Source: Simmondsia chinensis
Lineage: Eukaryota > Streptophyta > Magnoliopsida > Caryophyllales > Simmondsiaceae
Direction of reading: 5' to 3'
DNA length: 64,000 bases
NCBI GenBank assembly: GCA_018398585.1
Contig: JAGTTD010000001.1
Coordinates: 29,953,438 to 30,017,437 of the forward strand
Below are positions 23,418-35,949 of the stretch, one piece after another. Positions within the stretch are counted from its first letter, which is position 1, and each line of letters begins with the position of its first letter. The translations under genes were made by a program, and so were the position numbers. Below the pieces are notes generated by a model that was not told where the DNA came from, made no database searches, and was given only the letters and a program-made list of their open reading frames with translations.

Positions 23418-25577
23418 GTGGATGATGAACTCGAAGATATAGAGGAAGAACTTCCCCAAGAAGAAGAAGGTGATGGTCTCATGGAGATCTCTTTGAATGC
23501 CTTGTCCGGACGCATCACCCATAACACATTAAGGTTGAAGGGCTCAATCAAGAAAAGGCCTATCACTATCTTAGTCGATAGCGGAAGTACCAACCGTTTC
23601 TTGGACACAAGCGTTGTTCAAGAGCTCAAGCTCGACACTGTGCCTACCATAGTGATGACGGTGACGGTTGCCAATGGGAAAAACTTGGTGAGCTACCCAA
23701 AATGTCCAACATTGAAGTGGAAAGTGCAAGGTAACATCTTTTCTGATGACTTACGAGTACTTGACTTAAGAGGAAGTGACATGGTCTTAGGCGTGGATTG
23801 GCTACAAAGGTATGGCCCGGTTACTTTTGATTTTACTAACCTTAAATTCTCATGTTTTAAGGATGGACAACCTATTCACTTACAAGGCACATTCGAGAAT
23901 GCGACCTTACATGCTATGTCCGAAAAAGGCCTAACACGGTTTCTTAAAAAGAAAGTTCATAGTTTAGTAGGTCACTTATTTTTGGCTATTGGAAGTGAAG
24001 AAAAAACAACTTATGCCCGTCCGGACCTTGAGCCTATACTTAAAACACATGAGGATGTATTTGATGTTCCTAGGACACTACCAGTTAACCCAGCCCATGA
24101 TCATGCTATTCCCACCCAATACGACGCTAAAACCGTATCTATAAGACCCTATCGCTACCCTCATAGTCAAAAGAATGAAATTGAAAAACAAGTTAAGGAA
24201 ATGTTTTCCTCTTCTATAATTCAACCTAGTCGTATCCCGTTTGCTTCACCCGTTTTGCTAGTACGTAAGAAGGATGGCACTTATCGTTTTTGTGTTGATT
24301 ATAGACAACTTAATAGTATAACAATAAAAGATAAATTCCCCATCCCCGTTATTGATGATTTACTTGATGAGTTACATGGAGCCGGTGTATTTTCTAAGAT
24401 CGACTTAAGAGCCGGATACCATCAAATTCTTGTCCGACATGAGGATCACCACAAAACGGCTTTCCGCACGCATCAAGGTCATTACGAGTTCAAGGTGATG
24501 CCTTTTGGACTCACCAATTCACCGGCCACTTTTCAAGCTTTAATGAATGAGGTCTTCTCTTCTTTCCTTCGTAAATTTGTTTTAGTCTTTTTTGATGATA
24601 TTTTGGTATATAGTCCTAGCATGAAAACTCACATTGGACATTTAGGAGAGGTCCTTGAGACACTACGAACTCATCACTTATATGCTAAAAGAAGTAAGTG
24701 TGCGTTCGGTATTGATCATGTCGAGTACCTAGGACATATCATTAGCCCACATGGTGTAGCTACAGACCCTAGTAAAATTGAAGCCATGGTTGCTTGGCCA
24801 TTACCGAAAAGCTTAAAAGGCCTTAGGGATTTCTTAGGTTTAACCGGTTACTACCGAAAATTTATTAAGGGCCATGGATCAATTAGTAAACCACTAAATT
24901 GCCTACTTTCTAAAGGGGAATTTCATTGGAATGAGAGTGCCCAACTTGCGTTTGACACCCTCAAACACGCTATGGTGTCGGCGCCATTCCTAGCTCTCCC
25001 CGATTTTACTAAACCTTTTAAACTTGAGACGGATGCTTGTGGTGTAGGTATTGGTGCGGTTTTGAGTCAAAAAGGTAGACCTATAGCTTATCTTAGTAAG
25101 GCCTTAGGTCCTCTTCACTTAGGGTTATCGGTATATGAAAAGGAACTCATGGAAATCCTAATGGCAGTCGAAAAATGGCGACACTACTTACTTAACAACC
25201 ATTTCGTTATTAAAACCAATCACGCTAGCTTACGTTTCTTGTTAGACCAACGTGTGACTACCCAATTGCAACAAAATATGTCTAAGCTCATGGACCTTAG
25301 TTACTCTATTGTGTACCGTAAGGGAGTGGAAAATAGAGCTGCGGATGCACTATCTAGACGTGATGAGGAATGTGAGTTAGGGTCTTGTTCGGTCCTCACT
25401 AGCGTGGTACCTCAATGGGTACGCGAAGTCAAGACAAGCTATGACAATGACAAGCGCGCCCTAGATCTCATTTCCCACGCCACCCTTGAACCTTCGGCTC
25501 AAGGCCCTTTCACTCTTCATGGCGGTCTTTTAAGGTATAAAGGTCATAATTACATAGTTGAAAACACGGACTTGTGA
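23418..25577 (+). pseudogene. Gypsy-2 pol: protease, reverse transcriptase, RNase H
   Basis: A 719-codon open stretch. Domains in order: acidic linker, protease active site 'ILVDSGST' (about residue 50), RT with 'FCVDYRQLNS' and the 'FFDDILVYS' catalytic box (residues about 390-400), and RNase H with 'LETDACGVGIGAVLS'. It ends at TGA 25575-25577. The integrase follows in the same frame at 25587, and CGA to TGA (methyl-C decay) would explain the stop. Confidence 0.9.
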
Positions 25578-26800
25578 ACCAAAATTATGCACATGTTACA
25601 TGATTCACCTATTGGAGGGCACTCCGATATCCAAGGATCCTTAATAAGAGCAAAACGTTTATTCTATTGGCCTAATATGAAAAAGAGCTTTAGTGATTGG
25701 ATTTCTAAGTGTGACACAAGTCAACGCACCAAAAACGAGCATGTCGCTTATCCCGGTTTGCTTCAACCGCTTCCCATTCCAAGCCAAGCTTGGGAAAGTG
25801 TAAGTCTTGATTTTGTTGAGGGCTTGCCTAAGTCCATGGGTAAGGATACAATATTGCTTGTCGTTGATCATTTTACTAAGTATGCTCATTTCATATCTTT
25901 AACTCATCCCTTCACGGCCACCAAAGTGGCGCAACTTTTTCTTGACAATGTATATCGTTTGCATGGGCTACCCAAAAACATAGTATCAGATCGGGATGGC
26001 ACCTTCCAAAGCATCTTTTGGAAGGAATTATTTAGGTTGGCGGGTGTAGGACTTAACATGAGTACCTCCTACCACCCTCAATCGGATGGCCAAACCGAGC
26101 GCATGAATCAATGTTTAGAGAACTATTTACGAGCCATGGCCTTGAATAAACCGAAGGCATGGGCTCAATGGTTAGCACTTGCGGAATTTTGGTATAACAC
26201 TAACTACCATTCCTCTATTAAAACGACACCATTTCTTTCTCTTTATGGGTATGAACCTAGGATTTTAGCTATAGACTACCCATGTGTATCTTCTTCCCCC
26301 GGAGTAGAAGAATTGCTTAATGAGAGGCAATCTATGGCTAACCTCTTAAGAGAAAACCTAGTCAAGGCGCAACATCGTTATAAGCAACAAGCCGACCTAC
26401 ATAGGACCGAACGTGAATTTGATCATAGGGGACTTAGTGTACTTAAAGTTACAACCTTATCGCCAAACCTCGGTCGCCATGAGGCGTAACCTAAAGGGTA
26501 AGGAAGGTTGCCTATAGATTGGAACTACCTCAAGAATCTAAAATTCACCCCGTTTTTCATGTTTCACGCCTTAAAAAGAAAATTGGAGATAATGTTGTGC
26601 CTAGTGTCTCTTTGCCTAGTTGTGACCAGGATGGCCACCCCGAAGTTCAACCAAAGAAGGTCCTCAAACGCCGCACCCTAATGCGCAAAGGCAAGAAGAT
26701 GACTCAAGTTATTGTGCAATGGGAAAACATGCCAAGTGAGGCCGCAACTTGGGAGGATTGGGCCTTCATTCAAGGCCAATTTCCACAATTCAATCCTTAA
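25578..26800 (+). pseudogene. Gypsy-2 integrase and chromodomain-like C-terminus
   Basis: The zinc-binding region has His-His-Cys but the last Cys reads Ser ('CDTSQ'). The catalytic core keeps all three acidic residues: 'SLDFVEGLPKS', 'IVSDRDG' and 'SDGQTERMNQ'. The frame breaks at 26489, where sequence between the 'LQPYRQ'-type block and 'VAYRLELP' has been lost. It resumes at 26519 with '[12 protein letters not shown]' and ends with the chromodomain-like 'VIVQWENMPSEAATWEDW'. Chromodomains guide integration into chromatin. Confidence 0.88.
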
Positions 26801-26829
26801 GGACAAGGATTGACTTAAGGAGGGGTTAT

Positions 26830-27453
26830 TGTCATGGTCATGACACTATCGGTTTTCCTTTACTTTGTCTAGATACGAGCAGGTGTCAAGGTGCCGTGCC
26901 AGTCGCTGCCTAGTTCGCGCCCCAGGCTTGTCAAGGTCTTATCCAGTTTGCTGCCTAGTTCGCGCCCAGGCTTGTTAAGCCCGTGTCCAGGGTTGCGCCC
27001 CAGCTCGTGTCTGTGCCGCGTCCCCAGCTTCCCTTTCTAGTACCGTGCCGCATCTGAGCCAGTGCCAGACACTCCTCATGACCGTTGTAGGCCCGCTCCT
27101 AACTAGTTGTTAAAGGCTCGCTCCTAAAACTAGCCGTTAGGGAATATTCTCAAGATATTATTCTAGATTTATTTGATGTATTTTATATTTTGAATATTAT
27201 TTCTTAGTAATTCTTGTAATTCTATAAATAGGTATTTTGTAATTCATTTTGTAATCAATTATGCAATTAATGAAATATCTCTTTCATTTTCTCATCTAAT
27301 TCTCTCAATTCTCATCTTACTCTACTTCTCTCTCATCTTATTCTAATTATTTCTCTCATCTAAACTCTATTTCTTCTTCTTTTCTCACCTAACCTCTTTT
27401 CATTTGGGCCCAAGTCTTGAACTTTGGCCGTCACATCCGCAAGGTTGTGACAA
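26830..27453 (+). repeat. Gypsy-2 3' LTR
   Basis: 624 bp, TGTCATGG to GTGACAA. Compared with the 5' LTR it carries extra sequence around 27055-27125, including a partial repeat of 'ggctcgctcctaa', and about 27 substitutions. Confidence 0.88.
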
Positions 27454-27458
27454 CTGAT

Positions 27459-28520
27459 ACAATAGATTAAGGCAACCCCTGTAACTTATAGATGTTATCC
27501 AAGAAGCTCTTAGCTAATTTCTCAGCTGTTACTAGTCTAGCCAAGCCCATGAAATGATTGAATTTGGTGAATCGATCCACCACAACCCATATAACCTCCT
27601 TTCCTTCTGACTTGGGCAAACCTTCAATAAAGTCCATGCTAATGTTTTGCCAAGCTCCTTCAGGGACCGGTAAAGGTTGGAGAAGACTTTGATATCTATG
27701 ATATCCTAGCTTAGTTTGCTGACAAACCTCATAAGTTTAAACAAAATTAGCAACTTCCTTCTTCATGCCTGTCCAACAGAAATAAGCTTTAAGCCTTTGC
27801 TAGGTGCCTTCAACTCCAAAGTATCCTCCCCATGCTGACTCATGTGAGGCACTAATGATTTGTTGTCTTAAATCAGTGGAAAAGCCAATATACAACTTGC
27901 CCTTTAATGTAATAATTCCTTTCACAATAAACACCTCTGCATTAGTGGCTTCACTGCCAGTCTTGCTCACATTGAAAGCAGTAATGCATTCTTGTGCTAA
28001 AGGATCATGTTTATAGGACTTATATACCTCATCAACCCAAGCTGGAAGTACAATTGATATTGCTCCACAAAATGCTAACTCACAATCTTCCAATCTTCGA
28101 GATAATGCATCAGCTGCAGCATTATCTTTCCCTTTCTTGTATTCAATGTCATAATCAAGCCCCAACATCTTCATTAATCCTTTCTTCCGGATTCTTGTAA
28201 CAATTTTCTACTCCAAAAGATGTTCCAGACTTTGATGATCTGTCTTAATTGTGAAATGATACCCATCCAAGTAATGCCTCCACTTATCAACAGCAAGCAG
28301 AATTGCAAGGTACTTCTTTTCATAAGTGGATAAAACTTGGTGTTTAGGACTCAAAGCTTGGCTGAGGTAAGCTATTGGCTTCCCTTCTTGAGACAAAATA
28401 GCCCCAATTCCACTTCCACAAGCATCTATTTCCAGGATGAATCTCAAAGTGAAGTCAGGCATTGCTAGAACAGGTGCCTTACACATTGCAGACTTCAAGG
28501 ATTTGAATGCTTCTTAAGCT
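27459..28520 (-). pseudogene. Gypsy-1 integrase N-part and RNase H
   Basis: Minus strand. The RNase H frame at 28208-28498 ('LEIDACGSGIGAILSQEGK') is followed by the linker frame at 27800-28174 and then the integrase zinc finger and first catalytic region down to the Gypsy-2 insertion. The proteins align closely with Gypsy-3. Stops at several points make it non-functional. Confidence 0.8.
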
Positions 28521-30265
28521 TTGTCTGGCCACTTAAAGGAATCCTTCTTCAACTATTCAGTTAGAGGTTTGGCCATAGCTCCATAGTGAGCAACAAACTT
28601 TCGATAATAACCTGCCAAGCCCAAAAATCCTCTCAATTGCTTCAAAGTCACAGGTACAGGCCAATCCACCATAGCTTGCACCTTGGAAGGATCAATAGAG
28701 ACTCCTTCATAAGATATCACATGGCCTAAATACTCTAAATGCATTTGAGCAAAGGAACACTTAGCCAATTTGGCATATAACCTGTGCTTGTGCATGACCA
28801 CGAACACTTCTCTTAAATGCTTCAGATGTTCTTCAAGTGAGGTGCTGTAAATCAAAATGTCATCGAATAATACTAATACAAACTTCCTCAAGAACTGCTT
28901 GAAAACATCATTCATAAGAGCTTAGAAGGTAGCTAGAGCATTGGTCAGTCCAAATGGCATGACCGTAAATTCAAAGTGTCCATGATGTGTTCTAAACGCA
29001 GTTTTATACGCATCTTGCTCCAACACTCTGATTTAGTGATAGCCTTTCCTCAAATCCAGTTTGGAAAAGACTTGTGCTCCATGTAATTCATCAAGCAAGT
29101 CATCTACGACAGGAATTGGAAACTTATCCTTCACTGTCATTGAATCTAGCTGTCTGTAGTCTATGCACATCCTTACTGTTCCATCTTTCTTCTTAACAAG
29201 GATTACAGGAGAAGCAAAAGGGTTGTGACTCTGCCTTATGAAACTTGTCTTGAGTAACTCATCCACCTGCTTCTCAATTTCTGTCTTTTGAGCATGAGGA
29301 TACTTGTATGGTCTTAACTTCACAGGTTCTGCATCAGATTTGAGAGGGGTAGCATGATCTAAGCTCCTCTTAGGAGGTAAGGCCTTGGGCAATTCAAACA
29401 AATCTTCAAATTCCTCTATCACTGCCTGAACTTCAAGCTGAGTAATCTTCACCACTTTAGTAAGAGATATAGCAAACAATTGTCCTACCCACTGGTAAGC
29501 ACATTTCTTGAATCATTTCTCCAATTTCTTGCCATTCATAGTCTGTAATTGAGCCTAATCTGCCATACCCTACAAAGTGACTTTAGATCCTTGAATCTCA
29601 AATGAGACTATCAACTTAGCAAAGTCGAAGAGAACTAGACTATAAGATCTCATCCAATCTACCCCAAGGACCATGTCACATCCACCTAAAGGCAAGATCC
29701 TGAAGTCATAATGAAACTTGAGGTCTTACATCAACCACTAGAATCCTTGGCATTTGTTCTAAGTTAACACTGAATTCCTATTTGCAACTGTCACTACCAA
29801 AGGATGTGTCTTGATTACTTCACGTCTCACCTTCTTCACCACTTTTGGATCAACAAAACTATGGATGCTCCCACTATCAATCAAAATTATGATTGATCTC
29901 TTTCCTGCTTTCCCCTTGATCCTTATAGTGTTATGAGTTCCATTGCCGGTTAATGCTTTCATAGAAATTCCAACTTCATCTTCACTAAGTTCCTCTAGTG
30001 ACTCTTGTTCTGAACTATCATTATCTACTTTAGATTCTTCACTACCAGACAATTACTCAGCACCCTTTCCCCTAGCTGACATGAGGAATTTTGGGTTGCA
30101 TTTATGGCCAAATTGATAAGGTTGATTGCACTTGAAACAAGGCCTTTGTGGCTTCTTCTCACTAGATCGACTGGCCTTGGACTTAACAGCCTCTTTTTGT
30201 TGCTTAGAACTGCTTCCACGATACCTTGATCCTTCATTTGAAGCAAGAACTATTTCCTTAGACAA
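28521..30265 (-). pseudogene. Gypsy-1 zinc knuckle, protease and reverse transcriptase
   Basis: Minus-strand pieces: knuckle 'CFKCNQPYQFGHKC' in 30053-30265, protease 'IILIDSGSIHSFVD' in 29759-30052, RT N-half in 29033-29479 ('[19 protein letters not shown]'), and RT C-half in 28553-28915 with 'LFDDILIYS'. The catalytic residues shown are intact but the frames are split by stops. Confidence 0.85.
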
Positions 30266-31606
30266 CTTGGCCTTAGCATAAGCCTTAGACAGTGTTGCAG
30301 GATCAACAGCCTTAACAAGGTTCCTAACTTTGGGCTTTAAGCCACTTATGAAGCTTAAGACATAGTATAACTCAATAGCTTGATGCTAGGCAGTTATCAT
30401 GCTTGCTCTAAGGTTCTCAAACCTTGTCATATACTCCTTCACTGAAGTTTCTTATATCACTTTATTAAATCTATCAACAATATCACTGGAATCTTCCTCT
30501 CCATATCGCTCTCAAAGCTCTTTCACAAGTTCAGCCCAAGAAAGTGTGGGATTACTCTTCAACAAATTGTAAACCACACCTCATGGTCTCCCAGAAGATA
30601 CACAGATGCTATCTGCACCTTCTCATAATCATCAATGTGGAAGAAATGGAAATAACGATCGCATTTTCTCAGCCATGAATGAGGTTGCTTCCCATTGGAT
30701 GAAGTATCATTACTTCCTGAATGTTGCTGGCGCCACTGATCAGGTGGATGATCAAGCTGTTCAGCATTAGAATTGGCAGATCTGAAGTGAATTGGATGAT
30801 CAAGAGGTCGATCATTCTGTCCCGGAATTAAGTTGGTAGCTCGTGACTGAACTTGATCAGATGGATGATCTTGTGCTCTGGCAGTTACCTTAGCTTTTTG
30901 AATCTGATCCTTAGATCTAATAGAAGCCACTTGAGCACAATCTTGAGGTCAAGCAGCAACATTTGGCATTTGAGGATTCATCTCATCAGGAAGCCTCCTC
31001 TGTTGATTTATGTGTAACAGACTAGCAAGAATTAGAGGTTCAGGAGCAAATGACACATTTTGCCTATCGAATTGGTTGCGCAACTAATTGAACTTCTCTT
31101 CAATGTTCTGTGTCTGTTGATTTAACCTATCTGTGATTCTTTCCTCAAACTCTTGAGCTTGCTGATTAACACGATCAATTATCCTTTCCTCAAAACCTTG
31201 CAGTTGTTATGACACTAGGCCTTCATTCCTTTGATCGTTTTCTCTTAGAATCTGCCTCATCTATTGAAGCATTTGATCTTTATCCTCTTGCCTCTGTTGC
31301 TAAATCCGATTGAACATTAGATCCATAGATCCATCTGCAGTGACAATAGATCATTTGTAACAAATTGTACATCTCTTGTTGCACTTGCACCAACCGCTAC
31401 AGCATAGGAGACATTAGGATCAACAAATGTAGTTGGATTTCCAGCTCCAGCTCCTGATCGCATAGTAACACCACTGCTAATTGCTAATTCTTGCACTTCA
31501 CCAGCTCTGATTTATCAAGCAAATGATCAAAATCACCTGGATCTAAGCATAAACAATCAATTTGAAGTAATTCAACTCAATTGATAGCCTAAAACGAGGC
31601 TCTGAT
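30266..31606 (-). pseudogene. Gypsy-1 gag and 5' leader
   Basis: The frame at 30559-30930 resembles the N-terminal gag of Gypsy-3, with the conserved 'GKQPHSWLRKCDRYFHF' block near its end. The remaining gag is spread over broken frames. The leader ends at the primer binding site complement near 31597-31612. Confidence 0.7.
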
Positions 31607-31612
31607 ACCAAT

Positions 31613-32038
31613 TGTTATGCCTCTAGTTGAACTAGAAGCTAACCTTGTGAAAGAGAGAGTTTAGATGAGAAAAGAATTGAAGAAGATGAGAAATTAGAGA
31701 GAGAATTAGATGAGAGAGAGAAAATATCTCAAAGAGATTATGTTGTATTTGATTGAATGATGAATCTTACACTTAAGCCTACTGCTTATAGAAATCTAGT
31801 TATAATGTATCAAGACAAGATCCAACCAACTAACAACTAGCTCAGCAGCCACATTTGACCATCACTTGACTTACTTAACCGACTTAACCATCTAATAAAA
31901 AACTTGGCGCCAAACTATCAATTCAAACCTAACACAGCAAGCGACTAAGACAACAAACCAGCAACTAATCAAAACAAGCTTCAATTATCAAAAGCTAAAT
32001 AGCAACCACCAAAGACCTTCTGCAGCACGATCACAACA
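31613..32038 (-). repeat. Gypsy-1 right (5') LTR
   Basis: 426 bp, TGTTATGCC to CACAACA, directly adjacent to the primer binding site complement. About 25 mismatches with the left LTR by eye. Confidence 0.9.
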
Positions 32039-32221
32039 GAGTGACTAGATGATGATGCAAATGCAACATGCACAGAATCGAGTAATGAAGCATGCATAGA
32101 TTCTTTCATAGAAAATTTATTATCTAAGAATTCAGCATCCTAAGATTCCATTATCTTACCAAGCCCAAGGCTCGAGTCATTAATAAGCAGGAATCTATAT
32201 GCAGTTATTCATGGCATAAAC
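32039..32221 (-). pseudogene. Copia-B integrase C-terminal fragment
   Basis: The nucleotide sequence continues that of 20228 after one GAGTG duplication and aligns with Copia-A 4755-4935. The 5' half of Copia-B (integrase core, gag, 5' LTR) is missing: repeat X copy 2 begins at 32222. Confidence 0.75.
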
Positions 32222-33468
32222 CAACAATTTCCTAAATTAATGGATCAGGCGCAGCAAAATCATAAATTAAAATTCTAAATTAAATACCAATTTAAAAGAA
32301 TTAATTAAGAATTATATACCTCGATATAGACCGTAGTGCAAGGATGAAGTGAGAACGGCACCACCGAAGTCTTCTCCGCAATTCCTCTTAACATTGGATG
32401 TGTGGGCATTGTAAAATCAACAACCTTTAAAACTATTTTAGAGGAAAAACGGGAGAACACTTTCTCTTCAATTCACCAATTGAAAATGAAGTATGAATAA
32501 TAATATAATGATTCATTTTAGCCAAACCCTAGTTAGGTTTATATAACCTCAAATTATCTGGATTACTTTAAAAATAAAAATAAAATAAAATAAGATTTCA
32601 GATAAGTCACAATACTAAGAAATCTATCTAGAAAAAAAAAAGTATAAAAGGACCCAGCCTTCACCTCCGCTTTAGGGTTGCCACTGGCATCCCCATATGC
32701 GTCAATCCACTCGGATCACCGCGTATCACTTAGTGTCGAACTCTAATTAGCTCGCGATGAATTTTTACTTTTTCATTTTTATTTTTATTTTATTTTTTTT
32801 TTAGTATAAACTAATCTCATGAATTTTAGATTTAACAAAAATTAATTCATTTATTTCATGAATTATCTTAATTTTCTAAAGGTGTGCATTATAGAGGTTT
32901 GTGCAGAGACTTTAAAGACAATTTAATTCTAGCTCCAAATGGGTCAAATCTTATTATCAGCTTATGCTAACTTTTAATTACCATTTAGTAAAGCTTAATT
33001 CCACTGAATAGGTTTTACTGCACTCTAAAAATAAAATATATTTACTCTTTAAATTCCCTATAATTGTTTACTCATAATCCCTCTATTGGATTTGCATGAA
33101 AAAAAAAAATAATTTAAACTACTATTATTATTTTTCCTCACATCTTCCACCTCAGTTCTCAACTCGTCCTTCTCCAATAATTCACTAATACAGAAAAAAA
33201 TACTTCAATACTAATTCCAAATGTCACACATAAGCAATGCTTTGGCCAAAGTCTCTACAATCAATTCGAAATGCTTGTGAATCAACTAAAGAGACATCTT
33301 TGAGACGCACATTCTTGGTAAAATATTTATTTCCACTACACTTTATGCAGTTGCCCAGTGCATGTAATATTTCAATTGCGTATTGTAGCCTGTCCTTTTA
33401 GCATATCAAAGCAACTAACATTCTTGGCACGAGTTCAGACTATTTCCTGGATTTAGAGTCATTGTATA
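32222..33468 (-). repeat. LTR-like repeat X, copy 2
   Basis: A diverged second copy of 1280-2723, with the same block order and a matching 'actatttcctggatttagag' end. Non-coding. It truncates Copia-B at its left edge. Confidence 0.45.
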
Positions 33469-34739
33469 AATATAATAAAATGAGTTGCTCATTTCTGATA
33501 GTAGTGCAGATACGAGCAGGTCACATGGTCCAACTTACTGTAACAATCTAATTGAAATATACCAACAAGCCCCTTCAGGGAGATCTATTTATTAAATTAG
33601 TTTCTTTTCGTTGTATTCTTGCAGCTTTGATTTTAATTCCCAATTAATTTGGTGTCTTCCTATGCTTCTAGCCTAGACTAAAGTGTAACAAGATTTCATG
33701 AGCGGTTGGGGTTAAGGTTGCATCCAACTTCAAACACAATCTTTTAAATAAATTAAAATCAAATAAGTCTTGATAAATGAAACTAAGAAATGCTATTAAA
33801 ATAACCCATGCAACACCTAGAGTAGTTGGATCAAGTATGCCTTTAGACTAATTCATTAATCCTAAACCCTAATTGAATATTAATCTGGATTTAAAGTTTG
33901 TAGCCTAAATTCTAAAATGTCATTGTCGTGCTAAGGTATAATATTCAGATCCGAAATAGGTTGACATGGATTCATTCCCTAGACTATCTTGATCAATAAA
34001 AATACTTCTATTTACCATTTTTCTTCTATTACTTTTGTTAACTGCTGACATTGCCAACTAAACATAATGTTCAATCGCTCAATAATTACAAAATTTAACT
34101 TTGTACTAATTTCCATATAGATACAACATCTGTATTCCCGCTACAGCCATGACTTGCTCGTATGTCTATGGGTGCACAATTTTTCACATACATCTAGTAC
34201 CTCATCATGTGTGTAAAGAGGATTTATTAATTACATATCTTAAGGTTTGGTTTTATTTTTCATCTCCATATCATCATATTTTAAAATATATAACAAAAAA
34301 TTCCGAAGTATATATATCACTAATTACTCTCAGAATTCCAATGAATTTTAATAGGAAATTACTAACTTAGAACATATTTTTGACAATATATAAGCATCCA
34401 ATATAGGAATTTGGTATTTCTTCCAAAAACTTCTGGCGTGCCTCGTCTTTCCTTCAATATATAACTATCTTACATTGGGATCCATTAACTTTTTGCCATA
34501 ATTCGACAAATTTTAGCAACAATGTTAATGTTATTGAAAATAAAAGACGCCCACCTAATAATCCAAAATCAATCCACAATATGGTTGATGTGACCCCTAC
34601 CCAAACAACTCGAGAAGAGTCAAACCCAAATTGACCATACCCAACTGAAATTTGACTTGACCAAGTTGAATATAAACCTAAAATGTCATAACCCGATTGA
34701 CCCTTAACTTGACACAACTCAAATTTGAAAAACATAATG
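33469..34739. other. AT-rich intergenic stretch, nothing recognised
   Basis: No credible coding frame or terminal repeats. The part at 34590-34730 has degenerate 'gacttgacc/aacccgattgaccc' repeats similar to those at 38300-38900. Confidence 0.4.
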
Positions 34740-35545
34740 ATATTACTTAGATTCAACCGGGATTGGATTTATTGACCTTAAATTCATAGTGTCTCTAGAT
34801 CTTGTGGTAAATACAAAAAGAAATATAATGACGACATTATTCTAATTAAATTGTATAAATGTTTGTACATTGAACAATTCCTATGTATGAAGAGTAGGCT
34901 CCTTTTGTTTTGACATAGCTTCTTTTTGTGTCTTAATTCTATTAATTTTTCCATAGGTTCATAACAACTACTACAAATATGAAAAATATTTCCCTCTATG
35001 CAACGTAATGGACTTCCCTTAAAGGGAAAAAATATTTCAAAAATATATTATACAAAAAATATTTTCACAATGAAAATGTTTTCCTTTTAATCAAATAGAG
35101 TGGTATAGTTACAAAAACAACAAAAATTTGTAGTAATGAAAATGATAATAAACAAATGACTTGAATATGAAAGAGATTGGCATGACTAAAATTCAACCAA
35201 AACTGGACTCATCTAAGATGGTTTACTAACTTTAAACTCATATTGCTCTCTAATCTCACAATAAAAATACAAAATTAAGAAAATGTAATAACAAGGATAT
35301 CCATATTATATCGTATACAATTTCTATGTTCATATATTAAATAATTCCATGTATGAACTATATGCTCCCTTTATTTTGATGAAAAACTTTTGTGATAATT
35401 CTATTACTTCCTTTGCATGATTTTATAGTAACAACTACAAATATAGAAATATTTATTCAAGGGGATAAACTTTTACTTAACAAAAGGAACACATTTTGAA
35501 AAATATTATGTGAATAAAAGTTTCTCATAACACAAATTTTTTTTT
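34740..35545. repeat. Diverged tandem duplication, period about 450 bp
   Basis: Blocks near 34740-35110 recur in the same order near 35190-35545: 'attcaacc', 'gtatgaa...gctcc', 'ttttgat/ttttgac', 'aacaactacaaatat', and 'aaaatatt'. Similarity is patchy. No coding capacity. Confidence 0.45.
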
Positions 35546-35569
35546 TTTCCAACAATTAGCTGCAGAGTC

Positions 35570-35825
35570 ATCTAAGAGGATACCAACACGCAAGCATTGG
35601 ATTCCATTAGAACTCCGAAGTTAAGCGTACTTGCGTGAGAGTAGTACCAAGATGGATAAACCCCTGAGAAGTTCTCGTGTTGCACCCTCAGGTTGGGGAT
35701 TCTCGAAAATAGCCTCCTTTCAGGGTAGCACTTTGAAGGGGGAAAGCTGCGTATGTCCACCCTCCTAGACCCTACTTAGGTGGGAGCCCTTGGAGCATTG
35801 GGAATGTTGCCTTTGTTTTTAGCGA
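35570..35825 (+). mobile_element. 5S rRNA-headed SINE, copy 1
   Basis: The first ~118 bases (35570-35687) match plant 5S rRNA nearly end to end, including 'aactccgaagttaagcg', 'gagagtagtacc' and 'gttgcaccc', the internal control region used by RNA polymerase III. After 'CACCC' the sequence switches to 'TCAGGTTGGGG' and follows the 3' end of the RTE LINEs here ('agcctcctttcagggtagca', 'ctgcgta', 'gggagcccttg'). Possible target duplication CAGAGTC (35563-35569 / 35826-35832). A second copy with the same 5' end and junction lies at 49416-49690. Confidence 0.8.
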
Positions 35826-35949
35826 CAGAGTCGCGATACATGGTAGGAAACTTGAACAAGCGAGCCCTGAGTCAGCCTGTAAAAGGACGGGGATCAAAAT
35901 AACAAAAAAAGTACAAACATAAATGCAAGCAAAAACAGGAAAATACGAA

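Larger units (their letters stand above)
21539..27453 (+). mobile_element. Gypsy-2: Ty3/Gypsy chromovirus nested in Gypsy-1
   Basis: LTRs at 21539-22124 and 26830-27453; the right one is longer by indels. An initiator-Met tRNA primer binding site (TGGTATCAAAGC) starts at 22127 and a polypurine tract (aaggagggg) precedes the right LTR. The target duplication CTGAT is perfect. One gag-pol frame with a chromodomain-like end is broken by a 1-base deletion near 22712, a TAA at 23409-23411, a TGA at 25575-25577 and an internal deletion near 26490-26515. About 27 LTR substitutions by eye. Confidence 0.92.
20229..32038 (-). mobile_element. Gypsy-1: Ty3/Gypsy chromovirus, split by Gypsy-2
   Basis: Matching 426-bp LTRs lie at 20229-20654 and 31613-32038. 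A polypurine complement (ttcccctcctcttg) lies at 20655-20668, and a primer binding site complement (aggctctgataccaat) just inside the right LTR. Target duplication AAGTG (20224-20228) / GAGTG (32039-32043). Minus-strand order: gag, protease, RT, RNase H, integrase, chromodomain-like end, all broken by stops. About 25 LTR differences by eye suggest an older insertion. It lies inside Copia-B; Gypsy-2 occupies 21539-27453. Confidence 0.9.

Noticed and set aside
22071..23608. Minus-strand frames opposite Gypsy-2 gag and pol
   Set aside because: Antisense shadows of the coding strand with no protein similarity.
35570..35687. A functional 5S rRNA gene
   Set aside because: Many substitutions, no T-run terminator, no tandem unit, and direct fusion to a LINE-like tail in both copies.
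35570..35825. A Cassandra-type TRIM (LTRs carrying 5S sequence)
   Set aside because: There is only one copy of the 5S part per locus, no primer binding site or polypurine tract, and the element ends in an RTE-like tail with a LINE-length target duplication.
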